This document shows positions 1 through 7,676 of a stretch of 64,000 nucleotides of DNA, piece after piece; position 1 is the first letter of the stretch; every line of letters starts with the position of its first letter. The notes below the pieces were generated by a model. It was not told where the DNA came from. It was given only the letters and a program-made list of their open reading frames with translations, and searched no databases. The position numbers and the translations under genes were made by a program. Origin of the DNA: Aurantiacibacter sp. MUD11 (GTDB taxonomy: Bacteria; Pseudomonadota; Alphaproteobacteria; Sphingomonadales; Sphingomonadaceae); NCBI RefSeq assembly GCF_026967575.1, contig NZ_CP114054.1:2294001-2358000 (forward strand), in the 5' to 3' direction.

Positions 1-191
1 GCGAGCGGCTCTACCAGATCATGCGTCCGCAGACCGAGACTGTCGCGCACTACCTGTTCGGCAAGCTTGAGGCGGACGAGGTGGCGGGATTCGCCAGTAC
101 GGTCGAAAAGCTGATCGAGCGGCTCGACGCGCGCGACGAGGACGGCCATTCGGTCTTCCTCGAACGTACCAAGCCGGTGGTGGACCAATGA
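1..191 (+). CDS. C-terminal part of a probable MarR-family transcriptional regulator (5' end outside window)
   Basis: An open frame enters from the left edge (first full codon at base 3) and stops at 189-191, giving about 62 residues. The charged amphipathic tail, with segments such as LYQIMRPQTETVAHYL and VEKLIERLDARD, looks like the C-terminal dimerisation helices of MarR-family repressors, which often control aromatic catabolism. The DNA-binding part is not in the window, so the family call is inference. Its stop overlaps the next gene's start (ATGA), so the two are probably co-translated. It is a candidate to read the TAAC-N4-GTTA palindromes found further in. Confidence 0.5.
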   Translation, partial: ERLYQIMRPQTETVAHYLFGKLEADEVAGFASTVEKLIERLDARDEDGHSVFLERTKPVVDQ

Positions 192-616
192 ACCAGGAAC
201 TGCGCCGCGAGATCGAGGCCGAGGTAACCCGGCTGATCCACGAATATGTCTGGGCGAACGATGCGCAGGACTGGGATGCCTGTGCCGCGCTCTATACCGA
301 AGATGCGGTGTTCCGCCGCCCTAGCGGGGGCGACCCGGTGGTGGGCAGGGAGGCGATCCTCGACAGCTTCAAGGCGCGCCCGCCGCGGGCGCAACGCCAC
401 GTCATCGCCAACACCCTGGTCGACGTGGAAGGCCCTGCCACCGCCCGGGCGAAGAGCGTGATCATCCTCTACATGGGGGACACGCCGGAAGACGGCGGCC
501 TGCCGGTGCAGGATGCCAAGAGCCCGCTGGTCGGCACCTTCACCGACCTGGTGGTGCAGACGCCGCACGGATGGCGATTCAAGGAACGTGTCGGCGGGCT
601 CGACTTCAGGCCGTAG
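188..616 (+). CDS. SnoaL-like / NTF2-fold protein
   Basis: The 142-residue protein has the N-terminal pattern of SnoaL-type NTF2-fold proteins: a helix with EYVWANDAQDWDACAALY, then the strand EDAVFRR, then GREAI. Such cone-shaped proteins act as small isomerases, hydrolases or dehydratases, or as ring-hydroxylase beta subunits. No partner oxygenase alpha subunit is present, so the reaction is unknown. It starts within the stop codon of the upstream regulator (ATGA), and its 3' end overlaps by 11 bases the end of the convergent MFS gene. A second SnoaL-like gene sits at the other end of the catabolic island (21450-22013). Confidence 0.75.
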   Translation: MNQELRREIEAEVTRLIHEYVWANDAQDWDACAALYTEDAVFRRPSGGDPVVGREAILDSFKARPPRAQRHVIANTLVDVEGPATARAKSVIILYMGDTPEDGGLPVQDAKSPLVGTFTDLVVQTPHGWRFKERVGGLDFRP

Positions 617-1814
617 CGGCCGCCTCGTCGCGCTGCTTCACCCTTAGCCCCAGCGGCACGGCCAGGGCCGCCAGCGCGCAGATCGCGGCGGGAATGCCGG
701 CGATGAAGAAATAGGTCTGCGGGCCACCCTCGGCATTGAGCACGGCCTGCCCGATCAGCGGCCCGGCAAAGGCGCCCAGCCGTGCCACCATCACGCCCAT
801 GCCGATGGCGGTGGACAGCAGGCGCGGAGCGAACATGTAGACGCACAGCGCCGGCAGCACCATTCCGCCGGCACTGGCTCCGCCCACGCCAACGCACAGC
901 AACAGCGTCCACAGGGTACGGTCGGGCGGCGACACGCTTACGGCGAAGAAGCACAGCGCCATTGCGCCGAACATCAGCACCAGCGTCCAGCTCTTGTTCC
1001 AGCGGTCGATGCCGAAGCTGGCGACAACGCCGATGATGATGCCGGCAAACTGCACGATGCCGGAAACGCGGTCGGCCAGGTCCTGCTCGAACCCGGCCTG
1101 CGGCAGGAAGGTCGGCAGCCACGAGTTGAGCAGATAGAGGTTCATCGCGTTGAAGCCGAGCATCACCGCGAACACGGCGAAGGGGATGATCCAAGGCTGG
1201 CGGAACAGCAGGATCTGCGGCGCCTTGGCGGTGCCGTCCTTGTCTGCCGATTCCGGCGGGCCACCGTCGAGCAGGCCCCACAGGCAGACGGCCAGCAGCA
1301 AGGCGAGAATACCCGGCACGTAGAACAATCCCTGCCACCCGAATGCGCCCACGACGTTGGGCGACAGCACCCCGGCAAGGAAGATGCCGAAGGGGATGCC
1401 CGCCGAAACCACCGCCATGACGGTGGCGCGCAGGCGAGCCGGGGCCAGCTCTGCCGACAGGGCACTGACGTTGGGCAGTGCCGCGCCGAGCGCGATGCCG
1501 GTGAGGCCGCGCCAGACGAGAAATTCGGTGACGGTGGTGGCCGTGCTGGTCGCCAGCGTGAACACGCCGGTCGCCACCGCACCCGCCACGATCAGCGCGC
1601 GCCGTCCGAAGCGGTCGCCATAGGGCGCCAGCAGCGCGCCGCCCACGCCGATGCCGACGAGCAGCGCGGTGAAGACCCAGCCGAAGCTGGCGGGTTCCAG
1701 TCCCAGCGCCTCGTCCAGGCGGGCCACGGCGAGGCCCATGGCGGCGATGTCATATCCCTCCATCACGAAGATGCCGGCCAGCAGGACGAGCGAGGCAATG
1801 GTGCGGTTGGTCAT
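606..1814 (-). CDS. MFS transporter, probable aromatic acid:H+ symporter
   Basis: A 402-residue protein with about 12 hydrophobic segments. Its first segment carries an acidic motif EGYD (residues 19-22), matching the DGxD signature of aromatic acid:H+ symporters such as PcaK/VanK. The loop 2-3 motif GDRFGRR (66-72) is the general MFS signature. It likely imports an aromatic acid or related phenolic across the inner membrane. The ATG overlaps the stop of the upstream gene by ATGA, so it is translationally coupled to the 1814-2701 gene. The substrate is inferred from family and context only. Confidence 0.85.
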   Translation of the reverse strand: MTNRTIASLVLLAGIFVMEGYDIAAMGLAVARLDEALGLEPASFGWVFTALLVGIGVGGALLAPYGDRFGRRALIVAGAVATGVFTLATSTATTVTEFLVWRGLTGIALGAALPNVSALSAELAPARLRATVMAVVSAGIPFGIFLAGVLSPNVVGAFGWQGLFYVPGILALLLAVCLWGLLDGGPPESADKDGTAKAPQILLFRQPWIIPFAVFAVMLGFNAMNLYLLNSWLPTFLPQAGFEQDLADRVSGIVQFAGIIIGVVASFGIDRWNKSWTLVLMFGAMALCFFAVSVSPPDRTLWTLLLCVGVGGASAGGMVLPALCVYMFAPRLLSTAIGMGVMVARLGAFAGPLIGQAVLNAEGGPQTYFFIAGIPAAICALAALAVPLGLRVKQRDEAAATA

Positions 1815-2701
1815 CAGGCGGCGGCCTCATTGGATTGTCGGGTTTCACGCGCATCCCACGGGCTGGGCATGCGATAGGGCACGGTCAGAAAATCGGCCTC
1901 GACCGCCTCGATCGCTCCGTCGCGGATCTTGAAGGCCTCGGCCAGGTAATAGGAGTGCGGGCGGCGGATCGGACTGTTCACCGTCTCTCCGTTGGTGAGC
2001 GTGTATTCGCCCAGCTTGCCCGAATGATCGATGAAACCATAGGCCAGCACGATTCCGCGTTCGACATCCACCAGCGGAAAGCGGCGGGCGCGCAGGTCGT
2101 CGTCATAGCGATACCAGCCGAGCGCGAACTGCTCCTCGCAGCCCATCCGCGCGACGGGCAGCGGAAAATCGGCATTGTTGGTGGTCTGCACGCCGTTCTC
2201 GACGCGGTTGCAATGCGGCCAGAATTTCGTGTTGATCGTACCGTCGTTACGCTCGATCGTCTCGAAATAGCCGTTGGCCACGCGCACCAGCTCCTCGCGG
2301 CCGGAACGCTCCGCGTCCGGCACCAGCGCCAGCATGGCGGGCTTGTCCTCGAACTTCTGCGGACCGAAGGGAAATCCCTCGTCCTTGTTGCGCGCGACCA
2401 CGGTCTCGATGCCGGTGATCGTCTCGCCGCTCACTTCCAGACGGATGCAGCAGGGGTTGAGCGCGTCGGTTTCCTCCAACGCGGTGAACAGCGCGACCTG
2501 GCCGCGCTCCGGTTCGGCGAAACGCAGGTCATAATCGTGGCGGGCACTGATGGTGTTCCACAGCCCGTCGCCCACGGCGAGCCGCACATTGTTCTCGGTA
2601 TTGAAGACGTCGGGAGCGATGGGCGCGCGCGCCGGATCGCGGCTGGCGAGCGCGGCGACATAGCTGTCCAGCACGGCGTAAAGCGCCTCGCGCGTCGTCA
2701 A
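1814..2701 (-). CDS. uncharacterised SnoaL/DUF8021-like protein
   Basis: A 295-residue protein read from a TTG start at 2701, just downstream of a strong GGGGAGAGG Shine-Dalgarno; no ATG lies at a comparable place. The N-terminal stretch resembles an NTF2/SnoaL fold. The C-terminal motif RGIVLAYGFIDH...AEAFKIRDG...EA...PYRMPSPW recalls, from memory, a domain common in fungal and bacterial hypothetical proteins (DUF8021-like). The function is unknown. It is divergent from the flavoprotein gene, and the MFS transporter is translated directly after it, so it probably handles a substrate or product of the same pathway. Confidence 0.75.
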   Translation of the reverse strand: MTTREALYAVLDSYVAALASRDPARAPIAPDVFNTENNVRLAVGDGLWNTISARHDYDLRFAEPERGQVALFTALEETDALNPCCIRLEVSGETITGIETVVARNKDEGFPFGPQKFEDKPAMLALVPDAERSGREELVRVANGYFETIERNDGTINTKFWPHCNRVENGVQTTNNADFPLPVARMGCEEQFALGWYRYDDDLRARRFPLVDVERGIVLAYGFIDHSGKLGEYTLTNGETVNSPIRRPHSYYLAEAFKIRDGAIEAVEADFLTVPYRMPSPWDARETRQSNEAAA

Positions 2702-2745
2702 TTGCCTCTCCCCTCGCTTGACTTGGGAGTGGACTAGCTGAAAAG

Positions 2746-2757
2746 TAACGGTCGTTA
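2746..2757. promoter_or_regulatory. candidate operator, TAAC-N4-GTTA palindrome
   Basis: TAACGGTCGTTA is an inverted repeat with 5-base arms (TAACG/CGTTA). It lies in the short divergent promoter between the 2701 TTG start and the 2777 ATG. The same TAAC-N4-GTTA pattern recurs at 6716-6727 in the next divergent promoter of the island, which suggests a shared repressor such as the MarR-type regulator at the left edge. Confidence 0.5.
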
Positions 2758-2776
2758 AAGTGGAGAGGGGAGAGCC

Positions 2777-4339
2777 ATGGCGGATGCACCGCTGGCACCG
2801 GGTCTGACCTTGGGACAGCTCAACGCGGCGCAGCGCGCGCTGGAAGCGGTACTGGGCGCCTCGAAGTGCTTCTTCGAGGATCTCGATCGCCGGACCTACC
2901 AGGACAAGTTCGCGGTGGACGATGCCGCGCACCATCCGGTCGGCGCGGTGGCGCCCGACACGGTGGAGGAAATCCAGGCGGTTGTGCGGATCGCCAACGA
3001 ATACCGCCTGCCCATCTTCCCCATCGCGCGCGGCAAGAACCTTGGCTACGGCGGCAGCGCCCCGGTGCTGGCGGGCAGCGTGGTGCTCGACCTGTCGCGC
3101 ATGAAGAAGATCGAGTTCGACGAGGAGCTTGGCACCGTCCTGCTGGAACCGGGCGTCGGCTTCTACGACCTTTACGACTTCGTCCAGCGCAACAACCTGC
3201 CCTACTGGCTCTCCACCCCCGGCAACTCCTGGGGCAGCGTCATGGGCAACGCGCTCGATCGCGGCGTCGGCTACACGCCTTACGGCGAGCACACCAAGAA
3301 CATCTGCGGGCTGGAAGTGGTGCTGGCCAATGGCGAAGTGGTGCGCACCGGCATGGGCGCCTTCTCCAATGCGCCGACCTGGCAGGCCTATCCCTTCGGC
3401 TTCGGTCCCGGCTGGGACCAGATGTTCGTCCAGTCGAACTTCGGCATCGTCACCAAGATGGGCATGTGGATGATGCCCGAGCCGGAAAGCCTGATGGGCA
3501 TGGATGTCGAGTTCGACAAACCTGAAGACCTGAAGGTGATGGTCGACACCATCGCGCCCTTGCGGCGCGAGCGGCTGCTGACCCAGTCGCCAAGCATCGG
3601 CAACTGGATGCGTGCCGCCGCCGTGGTGACCACGCGCGACCAGTGGACCGACGAGCCGGGCGCGCTGTCCGACAGCGTGATCGATGCCATACGCCGCCAG
3701 TTCAACATTGGCTGGTGGGGCGTCTCGCTGCGCCTCTATGGCCGCGAGGATGTGAACAAGGCGGCCTACAAGGTGCTGGAAGAGGCGATGGGCAATGCCG
3801 GCCCGATGCTGATCAAGCCGACCAGCTGGGTGCGGGGCGAGCCGCTGGAATATACCGGCTGGACTGGCACGCCGATGACCTTCCCGATGCAGAACGTGAA
3901 CTGGTACGGCGGACGCGGCGGGCACATCGGCTTCAGCCCGATCATCCCGCAGGATGGCGACGCCGCGCTGGCGCAGTTCCGCCGCACCTATGCGCGCTAC
4001 CAGGAATACGGGATGGACTACCAGGGCAGCTTCGCTTTCGGCGAGCGGCACCTGACCAACGTCAACGCGATGATCTTCAACAAGGACGATCCGGCCATGA
4101 TGGCCAAGGTCGATCCGTTCTTCCGCACGCTGGTGGCGGACGCGAAGGAGCAGGGCTACGGCGAGTACCGCACGCACCTCGACTACATGGACCTTGTCGC
4201 GGGCACCTACGACTACAACGGCGGTGCGCTGGGTCGCATGAACGAGGCGGTGAAGGATGCGCTGGACCCCAACGGCATCATCGCGCCGGGCAAGAGCGGT
4301 ATCTGGGGCAGCGCCTATCGCGGGGAGAGGCAGGCATGA
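2777..4339 (+). CDS. VAO-family flavoprotein: 4-cresol dehydrogenase / eugenol hydroxylase-type
   Basis: A 520-residue flavoprotein of the vanillyl-alcohol oxidase/p-cresol methylhydroxylase family. It has an N-terminal PP-loop FAD domain (ARGKNLGYGG near 85-94; GNALDRGVGYTPYG near 160-173) and a C-terminal cap ending in NGIIAPGKSGIW. These enzymes oxidise 4-alkylphenols through a quinone methide. By my alignment His383 (GGHIGFSP) matches VAO His422, the covalent FAD anchor, rather than the tyrosine of 4-cresol dehydrogenase. GEYRTHLDYMD carries the Tyr-Arg pair that binds the phenolate. The adjacent cytochrome c gene argues for a dehydrogenase passing electrons to cytochrome rather than an O2-using oxidase. 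It has a good GGAGAGGGGAGAG ribosome site and overlaps the cytochrome gene by ATGA. Confidence 0.9.
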   Translation: MADAPLAPGLTLGQLNAAQRALEAVLGASKCFFEDLDRRTYQDKFAVDDAAHHPVGAVAPDTVEEIQAVVRIANEYRLPIFPIARGKNLGYGGSAPVLAGSVVLDLSRMKKIEFDEELGTVLLEPGVGFYDLYDFVQRNNLPYWLSTPGNSWGSVMGNALDRGVGYTPYGEHTKNICGLEVVLANGEVVRTGMGAFSNAPTWQAYPFGFGPGWDQMFVQSNFGIVTKMGMWMMPEPESLMGMDVEFDKPEDLKVMVDTIAPLRRERLLTQSPSIGNWMRAAAVVTTRDQWTDEPGALSDSVIDAIRRQFNIGWWGVSLRLYGREDVNKAAYKVLEEAMGNAGPMLIKPTSWVRGEPLEYTGWTGTPMTFPMQNVNWYGGRGGHIGFSPIIPQDGDAALAQFRRTYARYQEYGMDYQGSFAFGERHLTNVNAMIFNKDDPAMMAKVDPFFRTLVADAKEQGYGEYRTHLDYMDLVAGTYDYNGGALGRMNEAVKDALDPNGIIAPGKSGIWGSAYRGERQA

Positions 4340-4752
4340 AGCGGACAGCTCTGATCGCGGCAGGGGCATTGCTGGCCGGTTGCGCCGGTGTTGCCGCGGC
4401 GCAGAATGCCGAGGGCCAGCAGGAGGCAGCGCCGGCGCAGGCCGGGCCGCCGCCGATGCCCCAGCCCGTCACCCTGGCGCAGCGCCCCGATGCCACCGGC
4501 GGCGAAGCGCTCTACGTCGAATATTGCGGCATGTGCCACACGGCCAACGGCATGGGCACCGGCCTGCTCGCCCGCACGCGCGAAGTCGCGTTGCTGGAGG
4601 CGCGCGACAACTTAGCCGCGGCCTATGTGGTGCTGGCCGCGCGGCAGGGGATCGGCAACATGCCTGCCATTCCGCGCGGCGAGGTTTCGGATGAAGACCT
4701 GCAGGCGATTGCCGATTATCTCGCGGCCGGACCGCACGAGGTGACGCCATGA
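4336..4752 (+). CDS. c-type cytochrome, electron acceptor subunit for the VAO-type flavoprotein
   Basis: A 138-residue exported single-haem cytochrome. The haem site CGMCH is at 64-68 and Met109 (GNMPAIP) is the likely distal ligand. The N-terminus is a signal peptide. LLAGC at 12-16 could be a lipobox, but a signal peptidase I site after AAA near 22 is also possible, so lipidation is uncertain. A proline/alanine-rich linker precedes the haem domain. It corresponds to the PchC/EhyA-type subunit that takes electrons from the flavoprotein in the periplasm. It overlaps both neighbours by ATGA. Confidence 0.88.
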   Translation: MKRTALIAAGALLAGCAGVAAAQNAEGQQEAAPAQAGPPPMPQPVTLAQRPDATGGEALYVEYCGMCHTANGMGTGLLARTREVALLEARDNLAAAYVVLAARQGIGNMPAIPRGEVSDEDLQAIADYLAAGPHEVTP

Positions 4753-5117
4753 AGGCGACCCGGCGCAGTATCCTGGCCGGGGCTGCGGCAATCCCCGTCG
4801 CCGCGGGGTTGTCGAAGGTATGCTGGCACGGCGTGACGGATGCGCTGTTCTGTTATGACGCGCACATCCCCACCGGCGCCCAGCTGGCGGAAGCGGCGCG
4901 CGGCGAAGGCGTGCGCACGCTGGCGCTGGGCGGTGACCGCATCCGCCAGGCGCGCGAGGTCTTTGCCCGCCGTCCGGCGCTCGTGCGCGGGGTCAGTCGT
5001 CAGGCCGATGCCGTGCTGTTCGAGGACGTCGGCCATGAAGCCGGTTACGAACTGCTGGAACGCCGCGTCGACGGCGTGATGATCGACTGGACGCTCGCGC
5101 CGCGCAATCGCGCCTAG
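4749..5117 (+). CDS. unknown small exported protein with Tat-like signal
   Basis: A 122-residue protein starting with TRRSIL and an alanine-rich segment (residues 4-20), which looks like a twin-arginine signal or anchor. The mature part carries two cysteines (25 and 35), a GVRTLALGGDRIRQAREVF segment and ends near GVMIDWTLAP. I do not recognise a family. Its ATG overlaps the cytochrome stop, so it is the third gene of a flavoprotein-cytochrome-small protein operon. It could be an assembly or tethering factor for the exported flavocytochrome; this is inference from position. Its end overlaps the convergent tannase-family gene by four bases. Confidence 0.75.
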   Translation: MKATRRSILAGAAAIPVAAGLSKVCWHGVTDALFCYDAHIPTGAQLAEAARGEGVRTLALGGDRIRQAREVFARRPALVRGVSRQADAVLFEDVGHEAGYELLERRVDGVMIDWTLAPRNRA

Positions 5118-6685
5118 GTTTCCGGCATTGCGCAGGTGAAACTGTCGGCCGCCATCGGGTCGCCGACGCCATCCCAGGTCTCGACCAGCGGATAGGGGCA
5201 CAGCGGCCGCCTCATCGGCTCACGCGGAGGAGCGGGCGGCTGGCCGGGGAAGCCGCCAACCTCGGTCGGGCGCGTGGCCAGGATGCGTGTCGGCGCGACA
5301 CCCGTTGTCGCCCAGTCGTCGATTACTCCCAGCGTATCGAAGCTGCTCGGCCCCTCACCGCCCGCGCAGTGATCCATGCCCGGCGCCATGAACAGTCGCA
5401 GCTGGCTGTCGCGCTGGCTTGCGGGCGTGGCGGAGTAGAGGCCGCGATAGAAGGCGAGGGTGTTGGTGGCCGGGATCAGCCCGTCGTTCCAGCCGTGGCT
5501 CAGCAGCAGCTTGCCACCGCGCGCGAAGAAGGCGCCAAGTCCGTCGCTCGGCACGTTCAGGATGTCCTCCCCGTAGGCGCGGCCATCGGCGAGGTACTGG
5601 CGATAGGGCGTTGCGCGCCAGTCGAAGCTCTCGTTGCCGCCGTAGACCAGATCGCGAAAGTAACTGGTGGCGACGGGGAAGGGCTCCTGCCCCATGACCA
5701 GCGCCAGCAATTGCATCTCGCTGCCGATCGGCCAGCCGGGCAGCAGTTGCGTCCCATCAGCGCCGCGCGTCCCGCGATAGATGCTCTGCACCGCCCGCAC
5801 CTGCGGGGTGGATAGGCAGCCCTCGCTCTGGCCCGCACGGCACATCAGCCGCTCGGGATCGAAGGTGCACTGCTGCGGGCGACCGATCACGCCGTCTTCC
5901 ACGCCGTCCAGCGCATCGCACTGTGCCACGGCGGCACTGTGCACCAGGCCCAGCACCTGCGGGCTCATCGCCGCGCCCCAGCGCTGCGGCTGCCAGCCGG
6001 CCCACATGGATTGCACCATCAGGTCGGTCATCGGATTGGCCGGGGCCATGGCGCTGATCGCGTCGAAATCGTCGGGATAGCGGTGCGCGGCCATCAGGCC
6101 CTGTCGCCCGCCGGTGGAACAGGAATTCCAGAGTGAAAGGTCCGGCCCGCGGCCGTAGAATTCACGCACCAGCGCTTTCGCCGCTACCGTGGTGACATGC
6201 ACCGCACGGTGGCCGAAATCGACCAGCCGTTCCGGGTGCCCGACGGCCCATTCGGCGGTCAGCCCGTTGCCCGTATGGCCGGTGTCGGTGCTGGCCGTGG
6301 CATAGCCGCGGCGTATTGGCTCGGCCATTTGCGAATAGCTGATCGAGCCGGCCCAGATGCCGTTGCCGATGCCGACATACTTGCCGTTCCAGCCATCCAG
6401 CGGCAGCCAGACCTCGCTGCGAATGTCGCTATCGTCGCTGGGGGTGAGGTGGACCTGCACGCGGCAGAAGGCGGGCACGTCGCCATAGGCACCTGCACCG
6501 ATGCCGGGGTTGATCCCGCCAGCGCCCGGCTGCTCGAACGCGCCGGCCGGCACCACTTCTGCTGCGGTGACGGAGCCGTTCTCCAGCGCGAAGCCGGCAA
6601 GGTCTTCGCAGGCGGCAAGCGCCGGCGTCGCCATGCCCATCGCGGCTCCGGCCAGGGCGGTAGAAATCAGGAAACGAGCGGTCAT
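5114..6685 (-). CDS. tannase / feruloyl esterase family alpha/beta hydrolase
   Basis: A 523-residue exported esterase with a signal peptide ending in ALA (about 22-24). The nucleophile motif CSTGG places Ser190. The motif MDHCAGGEG places the catalytic His439 next to Cys440, which in this family forms a disulphide with the cysteine before the serine (Cys189). The family hydrolyses feruloyl, galloyl and similar phenolic esters outside the cytoplasm. It fits the island by releasing a phenolic acid or alcohol for the following oxidation steps. A GGGAGA ribosome site supports the start. It is divergent from the NmrA-like gene across a palindromic promoter. Confidence 0.9.
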   Translation of the reverse strand: MTARFLISTALAGAAMGMATPALAACEDLAGFALENGSVTAAEVVPAGAFEQPGAGGINPGIGAGAYGDVPAFCRVQVHLTPSDDSDIRSEVWLPLDGWNGKYVGIGNGIWAGSISYSQMAEPIRRGYATASTDTGHTGNGLTAEWAVGHPERLVDFGHRAVHVTTVAAKALVREFYGRGPDLSLWNSCSTGGRQGLMAAHRYPDDFDAISAMAPANPMTDLMVQSMWAGWQPQRWGAAMSPQVLGLVHSAAVAQCDALDGVEDGVIGRPQQCTFDPERLMCRAGQSEGCLSTPQVRAVQSIYRGTRGADGTQLLPGWPIGSEMQLLALVMGQEPFPVATSYFRDLVYGGNESFDWRATPYRQYLADGRAYGEDILNVPSDGLGAFFARGGKLLLSHGWNDGLIPATNTLAFYRGLYSATPASQRDSQLRLFMAPGMDHCAGGEGPSSFDTLGVIDDWATTGVAPTRILATRPTEVGGFPGQPPAPPREPMRRPLCPYPLVETWDGVGDPMAADSFTCAMPET

Positions 6686-6709
6686 CAGGCAATCTCCCCC
6701 TTATTGCCT

Positions 6710-6733
6710 CAATCGTAACACCTGTTATGGTTG
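6710..6733. promoter_or_regulatory. candidate operator, long imperfect palindrome in divergent promoter
   Basis: Two 11-base arms (CAATCGTAACA and TGTTATGGTTG) flank a CC centre and pair at 9 of 11 positions. The perfect core is TAACA-CC-TGTTA (6716-6727). It lies midway in the 82-base gap between the divergent tannase-family and NmrA-like genes. It shares the TAAC-N4-GTTA pattern with 2746-2757. The half site CGTAACAC also occurs, inverted, at 21382-21389 before the carotenoid-oxygenase-type gene. Confidence 0.6.
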
Positions 6734-6767
6734 CGGCAACAGGAAGAGCCTGCACCGGGAGAGGAAG

Positions 6768-7676
6768 TTGGGCAAGATCATCGTATCCGGCGCGTCCGGC
6801 CAGTTCGGCCATGCCGCCGCTTCGCAATTGCTGGACATGGGGCAGGAGGTGATCGCGCTCACCCGCTCGCCGGAGAAGCTGGCGGACCTCGCCGAGCGCG
6901 GCGCGGAAGTCCGTGCTGCCGATTTCGACAGTCCCGATGGTCTGGCCGATGCCATGGCAGGCGGCGAAAAGCTGCTGCTGATCTCCACCACCATGGTCGG
7001 CGAACGGCCACGCCAGCATGGTAATGCGATCAAGGCGGCGGTGGACGCGGGCGTGCAGCACATTGTCTACACCTCGCTGCTCGGCGTCCGGCGACCCGGC
7101 AATCCGTCCGTCGAAGGCTTTGATCATATCGCCACCGAGAAGCTGCTGGAGCAATCGGACGTCGCCTACACGTTCCTGCGCAACAGCCTCTACGCCGAAG
7201 CCGTGGCCACCGCGATGGCGATCCCCGCGTTGACTTCCGGTTCGAAGCCGGAAAACGCGGGCAAGGGCCGGGTGCCGATTGTCAGCCGCGACGATTGCGT
7301 GGCCATTGCCGTCGCCGTGCTCACGCAGCAGGGCCATGAGAACAAGGCCTACGATGTGACAGGGCCGGAGCTTTGGCAGTTGCCCGATGCCATGGCGCTG
7401 GTGGCGGAAATGGCCGGCAAGCCGATCGAGGTCCAGCTCGTCGATGATGAAGGCATGTACCAGTACTTCGATGCCATCGGCGCCGTGCGCAAGTCGGAGG
7501 ACCTGACGCCGGACACGCCCATTCCGTGGGCGAGCGAAGGCATGGTGACCTTCGGCCAGTCCATTCGCGAAGGCTTCATGGATATCGAATCCGACGATGT
7601 GGAACGCATCACCGGCAAGAAGCCGCGCACGTTGAAATCAGTGTTTGAACAGTACCAGGGAGCTTGGCCCGCATGA
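6768..7676 (+). CDS. NmrA-like NAD(P)-binding atypical SDR
   Basis: A 302-residue protein read from a TTG start directly after GGGAGAGGAAG. The N-terminus KIIVSGASGQFGHAA is the GxxGxxG Rossmann nucleotide-binding loop of the NmrA/atypical SDR family (quinone reductase QorB-like). The TSLLG region follows as usual, and no classical YxxxK pair is obvious. It may reduce a quinone or quinone-methide-like product, or act as a redox sensor. It begins the operon that continues with the PQQ dehydrogenase and aldehyde dehydrogenase, and its stop overlaps the next ATG. Confidence 0.85.
   Translation: MGKIIVSGASGQFGHAAASQLLDMGQEVIALTRSPEKLADLAERGAEVRAADFDSPDGLADAMAGGEKLLLISTTMVGERPRQHGNAIKAAVDAGVQHIVYTSLLGVRRPGNPSVEGFDHIATEKLLEQSDVAYTFLRNSLYAEAVATAMAIPALTSGSKPENAGKGRVPIVSRDDCVAIAVAVLTQQGHENKAYDVTGPELWQLPDAMALVAEMAGKPIEVQLVDDEGMYQYFDAIGAVRKSEDLTPDTPIPWASEGMVTFGQSIREGFMDIESDDVERITGKKPRTLKSVFEQYQGAWPA

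Noticed and set aside
1814..4369. Very long open frame on the minus strand antisense to the flavoprotein gene
   Set aside because: Only its downstream part (from the 2701 TTG) has family-like sequence and a ribosome site; the rest is low-complexity His/Ala/Arg-rich antisense typical of GC-rich codon usage.
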